Shown here: piece by piece, positions 1-7,672 of the stretch
Numbering within the stretch: the stretch's first letter is position 1
Layout: each line of letters starts with the position of its first letter
Translations under genes and position numbers: made by a program
The notes under the pieces: generated by a model
Database searches by the model: none
Told to the model about the DNA's origin: nothing
What the model saw: only the letters and a program-made list of their open reading frames with translations
From: Bradyrhizobium sp. LHD-71
GTDB taxonomy: Bacteria > Pseudomonadota > Alphaproteobacteria > Rhizobiales > Xanthobacteraceae
Direction of reading: 5' to 3'
DNA length: 64,000 nucleotides
NCBI RefSeq assembly: GCF_031157255.1
Contig: NZ_JAVIFX010000033.1
Location: forward strand, 26,860-90,859

Positions 1-386
1 TCGCCTTCGACCACCGGCTTGAAGTTCGGAAGAGTGGCCAGCGTGATCGCCTCGTCGACGCGATTGATGCGGTCGACCGCGGCGCGGTCGACAACAAGCA
101 CGCCGGGCGCAGCCGCGAACAGGTTGGAACGGCCGGTGAAGGCCCGTTCGACGGTGACCCCCTCGCCGCCGATCGCCTGCGCGATGCTGGCCGCCGCCTC
201 GTCCTCGGAGATGTCACCCTGCTCGAGCTGCGCAACGACGATTTCGCCGACGCCGGCCTTCGCCAGTGCCTCCACTTCGGCCGCGCCGATCAGCGTGCCC
301 TTCTTCAGCACAAGGCCGTTCTGGCGAATGCTATGGACCGTGACGCCGCCGATCGCTTCGGGCGGCTTCATCGCGCCGAACTTCAT
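1..386 (-). CDS. Molybdopterin-binding domain protein, 3' part outside window
   Basis: This is the start of a reading frame that runs off the left edge; 128 codons are visible, beginning MKFGAMKPPEAIGGV. Recognisable features are the MKFG..P..EA.GG...H opening, a KKGT..G..E...L..AG...I.VA block, and a later segment with a GRSNLFA motif. This pattern is typical of MoeA/MogA-like molybdopterin-binding proteins found in Mo-hydroxylase operons, where they probably help deliver the cofactor. The ATG overlaps the stop of the upstream XdhC gene by four bases (ATGA), so it is the next gene of the same operon and is probably translationally coupled. The C-terminal domain cannot be seen, so the exact subfamily is open. 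Confidence 0.75.
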   Translation of the reverse strand, partial: MKFGAMKPPEAIGGVTVHSIRQNGLVLKKGTLIGAAEVEALAKAGVGEIVVAQLEQGDISEDEAAASIAQAIGGEGVTVERAFTGRSNLFAAAPGVLVVDRAAVDRINRVDEAITLATLPNFKPVVEG

Positions 387-1096
387 GCGGGTTCTTTCAC
401 TTTAGCTGCAGCCGCGTCCTTCGGCATGCGCAAAGTCGCCGTGATCTCCGCCATGATCGCAACGGCGATCTCGGCCGGCGAGACCGCACCGATAGCAAGC
501 CCGATCGGCGCGTGAATGCGCGCCAGTGCGGGCTCGGAAACGCCCTGCTGCTTCAGTCGCTCGATGCGCTTTGCGTGAGTTTTGCGCGAGCCGAGAGCGC
601 CGATGTAGAAGCACTTCCTTTCGAGCGCGTGCGTCAGCGCCGGATCGTCGATCTTCGGATCGTGCGTCAGCGCGACAAAGGCGGTGTAGGGATCGACGTT
701 GAGCTGCGGCAGCGCCACATCCGGCCATTCGGCGATCAATGGAATATCGGGAAAGCGCTCGGGGCTTGCGAATGCCGTGCGCGGGTCGACCACGGTCACG
801 TCATAGTCGAGCGCGCGCGCCATCGGCGCCAGCGCCTGGCTGATGTGAACCGCGCCGATCATCACGAGCTTCGCAGTTGGCGCATGCACGGTGATGAACA
901 GCTTGCGACCGTTCACTTCGACCATGCCGCTTTTGCCCATGCGAAGATGCCGGTCGAGCTCGCCGCTGAGCTCGTCGGCGGCGATATCCTTCGCCTTCAC
1001 CAGCCGCTGCTCGCCGCTGGCCATGTCGGTCACGACAAGCGCCGGCCGTCGCGCGGCGCGCTCCGCGTTCAATTGGGCGAGCGTTTCTGCCTTCAC
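383..1096 (-). CDS. XdhC family protein, C-terminal (Rossmann) domain
   Basis: A 237-residue protein starting at a GTG that overlaps the stop of the preceding gene (GTGA). The second half carries the XdhC C-terminal pattern: a 'MIGAVHISQALAPMA' nucleotide-binding-like start, 'VVDPRTAFA', 'HDPKIDDPAL' and a terminal 'HAPIGLAIGA..PAEIAVAIMAEI'. XdhC/CoxI proteins bind molybdenum cofactor, take part in its sulfuration and insert it into xanthine-dehydrogenase-family enzymes. The N-terminal XdhC_CoxI domain normally found in the same chain is encoded by the separate gene just upstream. A longer open frame continues upstream of the GTG in this phase, but it overlaps the other XdhC gene and was not accepted. 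Confidence 0.85.
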   Translation of the reverse strand: MKAETLAQLNAERAARRPALVVTDMASGEQRLVKAKDIAADELSGELDRHLRMGKSGMVEVNGRKLFITVHAPTAKLVMIGAVHISQALAPMARALDYDVTVVDPRTAFASPERFPDIPLIAEWPDVALPQLNVDPYTAFVALTHDPKIDDPALTHALERKCFYIGALGSRKTHAKRIERLKQQGVSEPALARIHAPIGLAIGAVSPAEIAVAIMAEITATLRMPKDAAAAKVKEPA

Positions 1097-1419
1097 GACC
1101 CGACCTTCTCGACAAACACACGAATGGTGCCCCCGCAGGACAGGCCGACGTTCCACGCGGTCTCGTCGGCGACGCCGAACTCCAGCATCTTTGGCTGGCC
1201 GCTCGAGATCACATCCAGCGCCTCGGTGACGACGGCGCCTTCGACGCAGCCTCCGGAGACGGATCCAAGGAATGTCCCCTCGTCGTTGATGACGAGATGC
1301 GAGCCGGTCGGCCGTGGCGCCGAGCCCCAGGTCTCGACCACGGTCGCAAGTGCAACGCCGTGGCCGGCCTTCTTCCAGTCTTCTGCAATCTTCAGGATAT
1401 CGTCGTCGCGGCTGAGCAT
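1093..1419 (-). CDS. XdhC family protein, N-terminal CoxI-like domain
   Basis: A 108-residue protein beginning MLSRDDDILKIAEDW. It contains the XdhC_CoxI signature 'ATVVETWGSAPRPTGSHLVI', 'GSVSGGCVEGAVV' and 'GLSCGGTIRVFVE', with two conserved Cys in the GGC and SCGG motifs. It should work with the downstream XdhC C-terminal protein in molybdenum-cofactor maturation. The start at 1419 is chosen because GGGAGAGAG lies just upstream. A longer frame reaches 1563, but its extra N terminus is translated from a dispersed repeat. The gene overlaps the next by four bases. Confidence 0.88.
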   Translation of the reverse strand: MLSRDDDILKIAEDWKKAGHGVALATVVETWGSAPRPTGSHLVINDEGTFLGSVSGGCVEGAVVTEALDVISSGQPKMLEFGVADETAWNVGLSCGGTIRVFVEKVGS

Positions 1420-1436
1420 TGCTCTCTCCCACTTTG

Positions 1437-1540
1437 ATGCGTCATGCCCGCGAAGGCGGACATCCAGTACCCCGCAGCGTAGTGATCCGTCCGCTGACGC
1501 TCTGGAATACCGGGTCCCCGCCTTCGCGGAGACGACGATA
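1437..1540. repeat. REP-like palindromic element inside the cox operon
   Basis: The stretch carries inverted arms CCCGCGAAGGCGG (near 1447-1459) and CCGCCTTCGCGG (near 1518-1529), with the flanks 'CATCCAGTA' and 'TACCGGG' also partly complementary. This is the pattern of a dispersed palindromic repeat common between genes in Bradyrhizobium-type genomes (recalled, not searched). It lies between coxE and the first xdhC gene, in the same transcription unit, so it could form a large hairpin in the operon mRNA and lower expression of the distal genes. Confidence 0.7.
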
Positions 1541-1569
1541 AGAGTGATACGGCTTTCTCCCAAACTATC

Positions 1570-2772
1570 TTAGGCGGCGGACCTCTGATCGAACCGTCCG
1601 CGCGGGGGCGCGGCGGACAGCGCTTCGATCAATTCGCCCATCGACTTTAGATTGTGTACCGGGCGGAATTCGTCAACATGCGGCAGCATCATTTTGACGC
1701 CTTGCGCCTTCGGCTCGAAGCCGGAATAGCGCAACAGCGGGTTGAGCCAGACCAGCCGGCGGCAGGAGCGATGCAGCCGGTCCATCTCGAAGCCGAGCCG
1801 CTGGTCGGCCTCGCGCTCCAGCCCGTCGGTGATGAGCAGCACGATGGCGCCCTGCCCCAGCACGCGGCGCCCCCACAGTTTGTTGAATGCATGCAGCGAC
1901 GGCGCGATGCGGGTGCCACCTGACCAGTCTTCCACTAGCGCCGAGCAGCGCGCCAGTGCGTCGTCCGGATCGCGCGCGCGCAACGCACGGGTGATGTTGG
2001 TCAGCCGTGTGCCAAAGAGAAAGACCGAGACGCGCTTGCGGGCATCGGTGACCGCATGCAGGAAATGCAGGAACAGACGCGTGTACTCGCTCATCGAGCC
2101 GGAGATATCGAGCAGCGCCACGATCGGCACCGGCTTCTCGACATGACCGAGGCGGTGAAAGTTGACGATCTCGCCGCCGGTCCGCAGCGAGCCGCGCAGC
2201 GTCCGCCTGAGGTCCAGCCTTCGGCCGTGCGGCGTCGGCTGGAAGCGCCGCGTTGGCTTTTCGGCGAGCGGCAGCGTCATCCGCTGCACGGCGCGGGTCA
2301 CGGCCTCGATCTCCGCCGCGCTCATCTGCGCGAAATCCTTGGTCTGCAGAACCTCCTCGTCAGAGACGGAAAGCTGCATCTCCTCCACGGTGCTTTCGCG
2401 CTCATGCACCATGTCGCGCTGCGCCAATGCCTCCTGCACGCGGCGTGAGGCCGGCGGCGGCGGCTTTTGCTCGGGCTGACCCGGCAGCGGCACGCTGTCG
2501 ACGAGTTGGTCCCAGTCCTGCATCGCGCGGAAGAAGATATCGAAGGCTTGCGCAAAGATCGCTGCATGCTCATGCCGCTTGACGAACACGCTTTCCAGCG
2601 CCGTGAACACATCGGAGCGGTTGCCGAGACCGACCACCTGCAGCGCCTTCAGGGCGTCTATCGTCGCGCCCGGCCCGACAGGCATGCCGGCAGCGCGCAA
2701 CGCGCGCGCGAAACCAATGATGTTGTCGGCGATGACGCCTTTCGTCTGTGGTTCTGCGACGCCGTCCGGCAT
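1570..2772 (-). CDS. coxE: CoxE-type VWA-domain protein
   Basis: A 400-residue protein of the CoxE family. Its C-terminal half holds a von Willebrand A domain with a MIDAS motif DISGSMS at residues 222-228, followed by 'FLFGTRLTNITRAL', 'WSGGTRI..SL' and 'ITDGLERE'. The N-terminal half is the helical region usual for CoxE, with an acidic, charged linker at about 100-180. In CO dehydrogenase maturation (Oligotropha) CoxE works with the MoxR-type ATPase CoxD in post-translational assembly of the metal centre. The gene starts 7 bases after coxD with AGGTAGG upstream of the ATG. It is a maturation gene and does not by itself identify the substrate of the enzyme. Confidence 0.88.
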   Translation of the reverse strand: MPDGVAEPQTKGVIADNIIGFARALRAAGMPVGPGATIDALKALQVVGLGNRSDVFTALESVFVKRHEHAAIFAQAFDIFFRAMQDWDQLVDSVPLPGQPEQKPPPPASRRVQEALAQRDMVHERESTVEEMQLSVSDEEVLQTKDFAQMSAAEIEAVTRAVQRMTLPLAEKPTRRFQPTPHGRRLDLRRTLRGSLRTGGEIVNFHRLGHVEKPVPIVALLDISGSMSEYTRLFLHFLHAVTDARKRVSVFLFGTRLTNITRALRARDPDDALARCSALVEDWSGGTRIAPSLHAFNKLWGRRVLGQGAIVLLITDGLEREADQRLGFEMDRLHRSCRRLVWLNPLLRYSGFEPKAQGVKMMLPHVDEFRPVHNLKSMGELIEALSAAPPRGRFDQRSAA

Positions 2773-2779
2773 GCGCGAC

Positions 2780-3697
2780 CTACCTGGATTTGCCGGCGAG
2801 CGCTGTCTCGAGCGTCTTCGTCAGGGCCTCGCCCTGCATGCGGGAGATGTCGTCCTGATACTTCAGCAGCGCGCCGAGCGAGTCGCCGACGACCTGCGGC
2901 GTCAGCGTTTTGGCGTCGAGCTCGCGCAATGCTGTCGCCCAGTCCAGGGTTTCCGCAACGCCAGGGGGCTTGAACAGGTCCTCTTCGCGCACCGCCTGGA
3001 CGAAGGCAACGACCTGCTCCGACAGTCTGGCCGAGATCCCCGAGACGCGCGACTTGACGATGGCGATCTCGCGCTCGGCGGACGGATAGTCGACCCAATG
3101 ATATAGACATCGCCGCTTCAGCGCGTCATGGATTTCCCTGGTCCGGTTCGAGGTGACGATGACGATCGGCGGCTTGGGCGCTTTGACGGTCCCGAACTCC
3201 GGGATGGTCACCTGAAAATCCGACAGGATTTCCAGAAGGAACGCTTCGAACGCCTCATCCGCGCGATCGAGCTCGTCGATCAGCAGCACCGGCGCGCCGG
3301 CCGCATCCGGCTCGAGCGCCTGTAACAGCGGCCGCTTGATCAGGTATTGCTCGGCGAACACGTCGTGCGACAGTCGCTCGCGGTCGGTTTCGCCGGTTGC
3401 CTCCGCCATCCGAATGGCGATCATCTGCGCTGCGCTGTTCCACTCGTAGACGGCGGATGAAACATCGAGGCCTTCGTAGCACTGCAGGCGGATCAATTTG
3501 CGCCCGAGTGCGACAGACAACACCTTTGCGATCTCGGTCTTGCCGACACCCGCCTCTCCCTCGAGAAACAGCGGCCGCCCCATCTTCAGCGACAGGAACG
3601 TCACCGTCGCGAGCGCCCGCTCGGCGAGATAGCCGTGCTTCAACAACAGGTCGAGCGTCGCATCGACCGAGTTCGGAACTGCGGATGCCGCAATCAT
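2780..3697 (-). CDS. coxD: CoxD-type MoxR AAA+ ATPase
   Basis: A 305-residue AAA+ ATPase of the MoxR family. Walker A is GEAGVGKT at residues 47-54 and Walker B is VLLIDEL at 137-143. 'EYNSAAQMIAIRMAE'-like and 'FLLEILSDFQVTIPE' segments and a sensor 'SNRTREIHDALKRRCLYHW' follow, all diagnostic of MoxR/CoxD. It is expected to remodel the apo-enzyme during metal-centre assembly, acting with the VWA protein encoded immediately downstream. It lies 29 bases after the FAD-subunit gene. Size and motif order are normal. Confidence 0.9.
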   Translation of the reverse strand: MIAASAVPNSVDATLDLLLKHGYLAERALATVTFLSLKMGRPLFLEGEAGVGKTEIAKVLSVALGRKLIRLQCYEGLDVSSAVYEWNSAAQMIAIRMAEATGETDRERLSHDVFAEQYLIKRPLLQALEPDAAGAPVLLIDELDRADEAFEAFLLEILSDFQVTIPEFGTVKAPKPPIVIVTSNRTREIHDALKRRCLYHWVDYPSAEREIAIVKSRVSGISARLSEQVVAFVQAVREEDLFKPPGVAETLDWATALRELDAKTLTPQVVGDSLGALLKYQDDISRMQGEALTKTLETALAGKSR

Positions 3698-3726
3698 GGT
3701 TCAACCTGCGACGCCGGAGCGCCGCC

Positions 3727-4527
3727 TCAAGCGTTCGCCGCCTCGACGGCGCGGCGCGCGATCACGCCGATCAGATGCGCACGATATTCGGCACTGCCGT
3801 GCAGGTCGCTATTGAGCCCGTCGGCCGAGACGGTCAGACCGTCGAGCGATTTTGGAGAAAAGCGCTTCTTCAGAGCCTCCTCGAACTGCGGCACACGGAA
3901 CACGCCGTCGCCGCCGGCGCCGGTGACCGCGACCCGCACCTCTGACGGGCGCTTGGCGACGAACACCCCGACGAGCGCGTAGCGCGAGGCCTGGTTGCGA
4001 AACTTGATGTAGGCTGCCTTCTTCGGCACCGGAAACTGTACCCGGGTGATGATTTCGTCCGGCGCGAGCGCTGTCGTGAATAGTCCTTGAAAAAACTCCT
4101 CCGGCTTCAGCTTGCGCTTGTTGGTGACGACGGTGGCGTCAAGCGCCATCACAGCCGCCGGATAGTCCGCCGTCGGATCGTTGTTGGCGAGCGAGCCGCC
4201 GATCGTGCCCATGTGGCGCACGGCCGGATCGCCGATCATCGAGGCAAGGTTGGCAAGCGAAGGAATATTCGCCTTGACGATCGCCGAGTTTGCCACGCTC
4301 GCGTGACGAGCCATCGCGCCGATCACCAGCGAGCGCCCCTTCATCTCGATGGTATCGAGACCTTCGACCTTCGACAGATCGATCAGTTGTGCAGGCCGCG
4401 CGAGCCGCTGCTTCATCACCGGCACAAGCGTGTGGCCGCCAGCGATCAGCTTCGCATCCTCGGTCTTGGCCAGAAGATTTGCAGCCTGACGCACCGTGGC
4501 GGGACGGGAGAATTTGAATTCGTACAT
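3727..4527 (-). CDS. coxM: Mo-hydroxylase FAD-binding (medium) subunit, CoxM type
   Basis: A 266-residue protein of the CO dehydrogenase / xanthine dehydrogenase medium-subunit family. FAD-binding motifs are visible: AGGHTLVP at residues 29-36 and TIGGSLANNDP at 108-118. A C-terminal CO_deh_flav_C region contains 'SRYALVGVFVA'. It transfers electrons from the FeS subunit to an acceptor. AAGGATAC precedes the ATG. The neighbours are the FeS subunit 64 bases upstream and coxD 29 bases downstream. No large molybdopterin subunit gene lies on either side, although one would be expected here. Confidence 0.92.
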   Translation of the reverse strand: MYEFKFSRPATVRQAANLLAKTEDAKLIAGGHTLVPVMKQRLARPAQLIDLSKVEGLDTIEMKGRSLVIGAMARHASVANSAIVKANIPSLANLASMIGDPAVRHMGTIGGSLANNDPTADYPAAVMALDATVVTNKRKLKPEEFFQGLFTTALAPDEIITRVQFPVPKKAAYIKFRNQASRYALVGVFVAKRPSEVRVAVTGAGGDGVFRVPQFEEALKKRFSPKSLDGLTVSADGLNSDLHGSAEYRAHLIGVIARRAVEAANA

Positions 4528-4591
4528 CGTCGTATCCTTGAAGGACGGCTCAGTCGGATGCGGACTTACAACTTACCTATTCACCTAGCAT

Positions 4592-5077
4592 TTACGCCGG
4601 CTTTGCCATTGCCTTGGCGCCGGCGGCGATCGATTTGACGATATTGTGGTAGCCGGTGCAGCGGCAGAGATTGCCCTCGAGTTCCTCGCGGATCGTGTGG
4701 TCGTCGAGATCATGGCCCTTGCGATTGACCAGATCCACCGCCGTCATGATCATGCCGGGCGTACAGAAGCCGCACTGCAAGCCGTGGTTCTCGCGGAACG
4801 CTTCCTGCATTGGATGCAGCGGCGCGCCGTCCGCCGCCAGACCCTCGATGGTCAGCACGTCGGCGCCGTCCGCCATCACGGTCAGCGTCGTGCAGGACTT
4901 CACCGCCTTGCCGTTCACATGCACAACGCAAGCGCCGCACTGGGAAGTATCGCAGCCGACATGCGTACCGGTCAGGCGAAGGTTCTCACGCAGGAATTGA
5001 ACGAGCAGCGTCCGCGGATCGATGTTCGCGGAATGAACAGTGCCGTTCACTGTAATCGAGACTTTAGCCACCAGCAT
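4592..5077 (-). CDS. coxS: Mo-hydroxylase [2Fe-2S] (small) subunit, CoxS type
   Basis: A 161-residue two-cluster iron-sulfur subunit. The plant-type cluster ligands are C42, C47, C50 and C62; the second cluster uses C102, C105, C138 and C140 (QCGFC and CRC motifs). The start at 5077 ([12 protein letters not shown]) is preferred to an upstream in-frame start at 5125 because AGGGAGGAAG lies right in front of it and the family begins there. It passes electrons from the Mo centre to the FAD subunit. All eight ligands are present, so the product should be functional. Confidence 0.93.
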   Translation of the reverse strand: MLVAKVSITVNGTVHSANIDPRTLLVQFLRENLRLTGTHVGCDTSQCGACVVHVNGKAVKSCTTLTVMADGADVLTIEGLAADGAPLHPMQEAFRENHGLQCGFCTPGMIMTAVDLVNRKGHDLDDHTIREELEGNLCRCTGYHNIVKSIAAGAKAMAKPA

Positions 5078-5187
5078 CTTCCTCCCTGCGGCGCTCGGGA
5101 CGCGCAGCAACTGATCTTCCGGCAATCCGGCTTTTGGAAAGAGTCTAAGCTATGATAGGGGGCAATTCGGCGCTGGGCAACCGCAGG

Positions 5188-5643
5188 TCACGGTTGCTTG
5201 CCCTGCACGGCTTCGGCGAAATTCGCGAAGAACTCATCCGCCAGTTTCTTGGCCGAGCCGTTGATCAGGCGCTGGCCGAGTTGCGCCAGCTTGCCGCCGA
5301 TCTGCGCCTCCACGTCATAGGTCAGCGCGGTACCACCGTCCTTCTCGGCAAGCGCCACCGTCGCGCCTCCCTTGGCGAATCCGGCGACGCCGCCCTCACC
5401 CTCCCCAGAAATCTTGTAGCCGTTCGGCGGATCCAGATCGCTCAAGGTGACGCGCCCCTTGAAGCGGGCGGACACGGGCCCGACCTTCATTTTGGCCGTC
5501 GCGCGGAATTCGGTGTCGGAGACTTTCTCCAGCTCCTCACAGCCGGGAATACACGCCTTGAGAATTTCCGGATCGTTCAACTTGGCCCACACGACGTCCC
5601 GCGTGGCAGCGAGTTGATACTCGCCATTCATGGTCATCGCCAT
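5188..5643 (-). CDS. coxG: CoxG-type SRPBCC protein
   Basis: A 151-residue protein of the CoxG / SRPBCC (START-like) family. It begins MAMTMNGEYQL.A.RD.VWA.LNDPE.LK.CIPGCE, with later 'KVGPVSARFKG' and 'GQRLI..SAKKLA.EFF..FA'. CoxG proteins are linked to membrane anchoring or assembly of CO-dehydrogenase-type enzymes. It is the first gene of the minus-strand operon, 110 bases before coxS and divergent from the enol-lactonase gene. An internal ATG at 5637 could also serve as start. Confidence 0.88.
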   Translation of the reverse strand: MAMTMNGEYQLAATRDVVWAKLNDPEILKACIPGCEELEKVSDTEFRATAKMKVGPVSARFKGRVTLSDLDPPNGYKISGEGEGGVAGFAKGGATVALAEKDGGTALTYDVEAQIGGKLAQLGQRLINGSAKKLADEFFANFAEAVQGKQP

Positions 5644-5851
5644 TGCGTCGGTCTCCGCCTCTGGTGCCGCCGATTGTCATCGCGCCGCGAGCAATCAGTC
5701 AATGGACCACTCGCCTCAAGAAAAGACAATCGCCGAAAAGTGTTGAGGGCAAATTTCTTCCACGATCTCCGCCACCGGCGAGACTGTCGACGTTCGGCGG
5801 GGTAGAATGGCGGCAACCGTTGAAAAAAACAGATTCGGGACGGAAGCAATC

Positions 5852-6631
5852 ATGCCCATCATCGACGCCGACGGCTGTCCCCTCCATGTCGCCATCGACG
5901 GCCGGGAAGGCGGACCGACCGTCATCTTCTCCAACTCGCTTGGCTCGACGATCAGGATGTGGGAGCCGCAAGTAGCGGCGCTGGGCAGCCAGTTTCGCGT
6001 GATCCGCTACGACCGGCGCGGTCACGGCAGGTCCGGCACGGACGGTCCCTACTCGTTCGAACGGTTCGGACGCGACGTGATAGCGATTCTCGATGCGCTC
6101 AACATTCGCACTGCGCACTGGTGCGGTTTATCGATGGGCGGCATGGTTGGCCAGTGGCTCGGCGCCAATGCCGCCGAGCGGTTCGACAGGATCGTGCTTG
6201 CCAACACCACGTGCCACTTTGCCGACCCGGCGCGCTTTCAGGACCGCGTCAGGGCGGTGACCGAAAACGGCATGGCAAGCATCGCCGATTCGGTGATGGC
6301 CTCGTGGCTCACGAAGGATTTCCGCGAGCGCGAGCCCGGCATCACCGAGGAGATCCGGCGCATGTTCATTGCGACACCCGTGGAAGGATATGCCGGGTGC
6401 TGCGAAGCGCTGAGCCGCCTCGACCAGCGCGACCTGCTGCCGCGAATTTCGAGGCCTGTCTTGATCATTGCCGGCCGCCACGACACGAGCACGACCGTCG
6501 AGCAGGCCGAATTCATGCGCAAGGCGATCCCGAAAGCCAGCATGACGCTGCTTGACGCCGCGCACCTTTCGAACGTCGAGCAGCCTTACGCATTCAACGA
6601 CGCGCTCATCGGCTTTTTGACGCAGCGGTAG
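5852..6631 (+). CDS. pcaD: 3-oxoadipate enol-lactonase (alpha/beta hydrolase)
   Basis: A 259-residue alpha/beta hydrolase matching 3-oxoadipate enol-lactonase, which opens the enol-lactone in the beta-ketoadipate branch of aromatic catabolism. The nucleophile elbow GLSMGG puts Ser94 as the nucleophile; Asp211 (GRHDTST) and His238 (AAHLSNVEQP) complete the triad. The 'FSNSLGSTIRMWEPQV' and 'IRYDRRGHGRS' segments are typical. The start at 5852 follows GGACGGAAG; an upstream in-frame start at 5807 is less likely. Other pca genes are not next to it, so a related enol-lactonase specificity is possible. Its end overlaps the convergent membrane-protein gene by 46 bases. Confidence 0.85.
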   Translation: MPIIDADGCPLHVAIDGREGGPTVIFSNSLGSTIRMWEPQVAALGSQFRVIRYDRRGHGRSGTDGPYSFERFGRDVIAILDALNIRTAHWCGLSMGGMVGQWLGANAAERFDRIVLANTTCHFADPARFQDRVRAVTENGMASIADSVMASWLTKDFREREPGITEEIRRMFIATPVEGYAGCCEALSRLDQRDLLPRISRPVLIIAGRHDTSTTVEQAEFMRKAIPKASMTLLDAAHLSNVEQPYAFNDALIGFLTQR

Positions 6632-7113
6632 GCCGAAGCCTCACTGCACCCCGCGCCATAATTTTGCGACTCGACCACGAGCAGCACCAGACCGCCGAGC
6701 AGCAGCAGGGACTCGGTCGCATGCAGACGCAAGGCGGCGGCTTCGGCAACGGCTGCCGCCGCCGCCATGCTTGCGACGCTGACGATGCTGCCGAATAGAA
6801 GCGCCAACGTCAGCACTTCGTCACCGCCGTCGTGCTTGCCGTTCTTGCCGGGGACGGTTTGCGCGGTGAACAGCAGGAGGCAAGCCACAACGACGAATTT
6901 CACAAGCGCCAGCAGCCAGGCAAAGCGTACGGTACCAAGCGTTGCGAGATGAAAAGTGTCGTTGACGAACAGCGCCGGACCGATGTTCGCGGGCGCGTAA
7001 ATGCCGCGGATGGGAAACACGACAATCTTCAGCGCCGCATTGGTCCAGGCCGGTACGAAATAGAGCGCAAGCAGCAGACCATTGATCGTCGTGATGCGCC
7101 AGCCGTGAAGCAT
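6586..7113 (-). CDS. Small integral membrane protein of unknown function
   Basis: A 175-residue protein with about four predicted membrane segments, at roughly residues 8-25, 58-82, 98-120 and 128-148. The first carries the 'LYFVPAWTNAALKIVVFPIRGIYAP' stretch. A short soluble loop (PGKNGKHDGGDE) separates segments two and three, and the tail has two Cys. The family is not recognised. The 3' end overlaps pcaD on the other strand by 46 bases, which is tolerated for convergent genes. The hydrophobic pattern argues for a real gene. Confidence 0.65.
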   Translation of the reverse strand: MLHGWRITTINGLLLALYFVPAWTNAALKIVVFPIRGIYAPANIGPALFVNDTFHLATLGTVRFAWLLALVKFVVVACLLLFTAQTVPGKNGKHDGGDEVLTLALLFGSIVSVASMAAAAAVAEAAALRLHATESLLLLGGLVLLVVESQNYGAGCSEASAYRCVKKPMSASLNA

Positions 7114-7221
7114 TTTCGTTGCCTGTTGATCGGACCGCCAGCTAGCGCCCGTTCAATTGGGCGGGCAATTTGAACCTTTCGTTTACCTTAACTGCGCCCG
7201 CCGATGTGGATAACCCGGCAG

Positions 7222-7262
7222 GCGCAAAAACAAAGGCCCCGCTCGTTGCAGGGCCTTCGTTT
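7222..7262 (-). terminator. Rho-independent terminator
   Basis: Read on the minus strand, AAGGCCC and GGGCCTT arms flank a 10-base loop and are followed by TGTTTTTG. The hairpin lies 24 bases after the stop of the Gln/Gly-rich gene and is a good terminator for it. Confidence 0.8.
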
Positions 7263-7285
7263 CAATTTCGCCTCGGGTCGCCGCC

Positions 7286-7450
7286 CTACTTCTGACGCGG
7301 CTCTTGCTGGCCCTGCTGACCGGGCTTGTTCTGCTCCTGCTGCTGCTGGCCGGGTTTCTGACCGCCACCCTGCTGCTGGCCGCCCTTGTGGCCGCCACCC
7401 TGCTGCTGCTGACCGGGTTTGCGATCCTGCTGATTCGGATTCTGGTTCAT
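7286..7450 (-). CDS. Gln/Gly-rich low-complexity small protein
   Basis: A 54-residue, strongly hydrophilic protein starting MNQNPNQQDRKPGQQQQ and made of repeats of the type (G)GGxKxGQQQ. About one third of the residues are Gln. It has no Cys and no membrane segment, and should be disordered. The start at 7450 follows AAGGGAG at good spacing; an in-frame start at 7489 is less likely. A clear terminator lies behind it, so it appears to be a monocistronic expressed gene. Similar short Gln/Gly-repeat proteins occur in Bradyrhizobium relatives (recalled), and no function is known. Confidence 0.7.
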   Translation of the reverse strand: MNQNPNQQDRKPGQQQQGGGHKGGQQQGGGQKPGQQQQEQNKPGQQGQQEPRQK

Positions 7451-7672
7451 ACGCAACTCCCTTGTTGAGTTGATGGTCAACGCGTCCACGCCACCTTGGT
7501 TGCTGAAACTGCCGGTTCCGCAGGCAATGGACCCTGGCGGAACCCGCCAGGAGGCTTGTTACCGTGGACAGTTCGACTACGCCCTTCGTCAAGGTTGCCG
7601 CTGAAAGTTCCCACTGTTAACAATTTTCCTGATCCGGACCTTCAGCGTCCGGCCAATCTCTCGCGGCGGCGC

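Noticed and set aside
383..1432. Long minus-strand frame of 349 codons covering the xdhC genes
   Set aside because: Only its part after the GTG at 1096 resembles XdhC; the rest overlaps the other xdhC gene in a different frame and is Arg-rich.
1420..1563. N-terminal extension of the first XdhC protein
   Set aside because: The extra residues are coded by the palindromic repeat, and the start at 1419 has a good ribosome-binding site.
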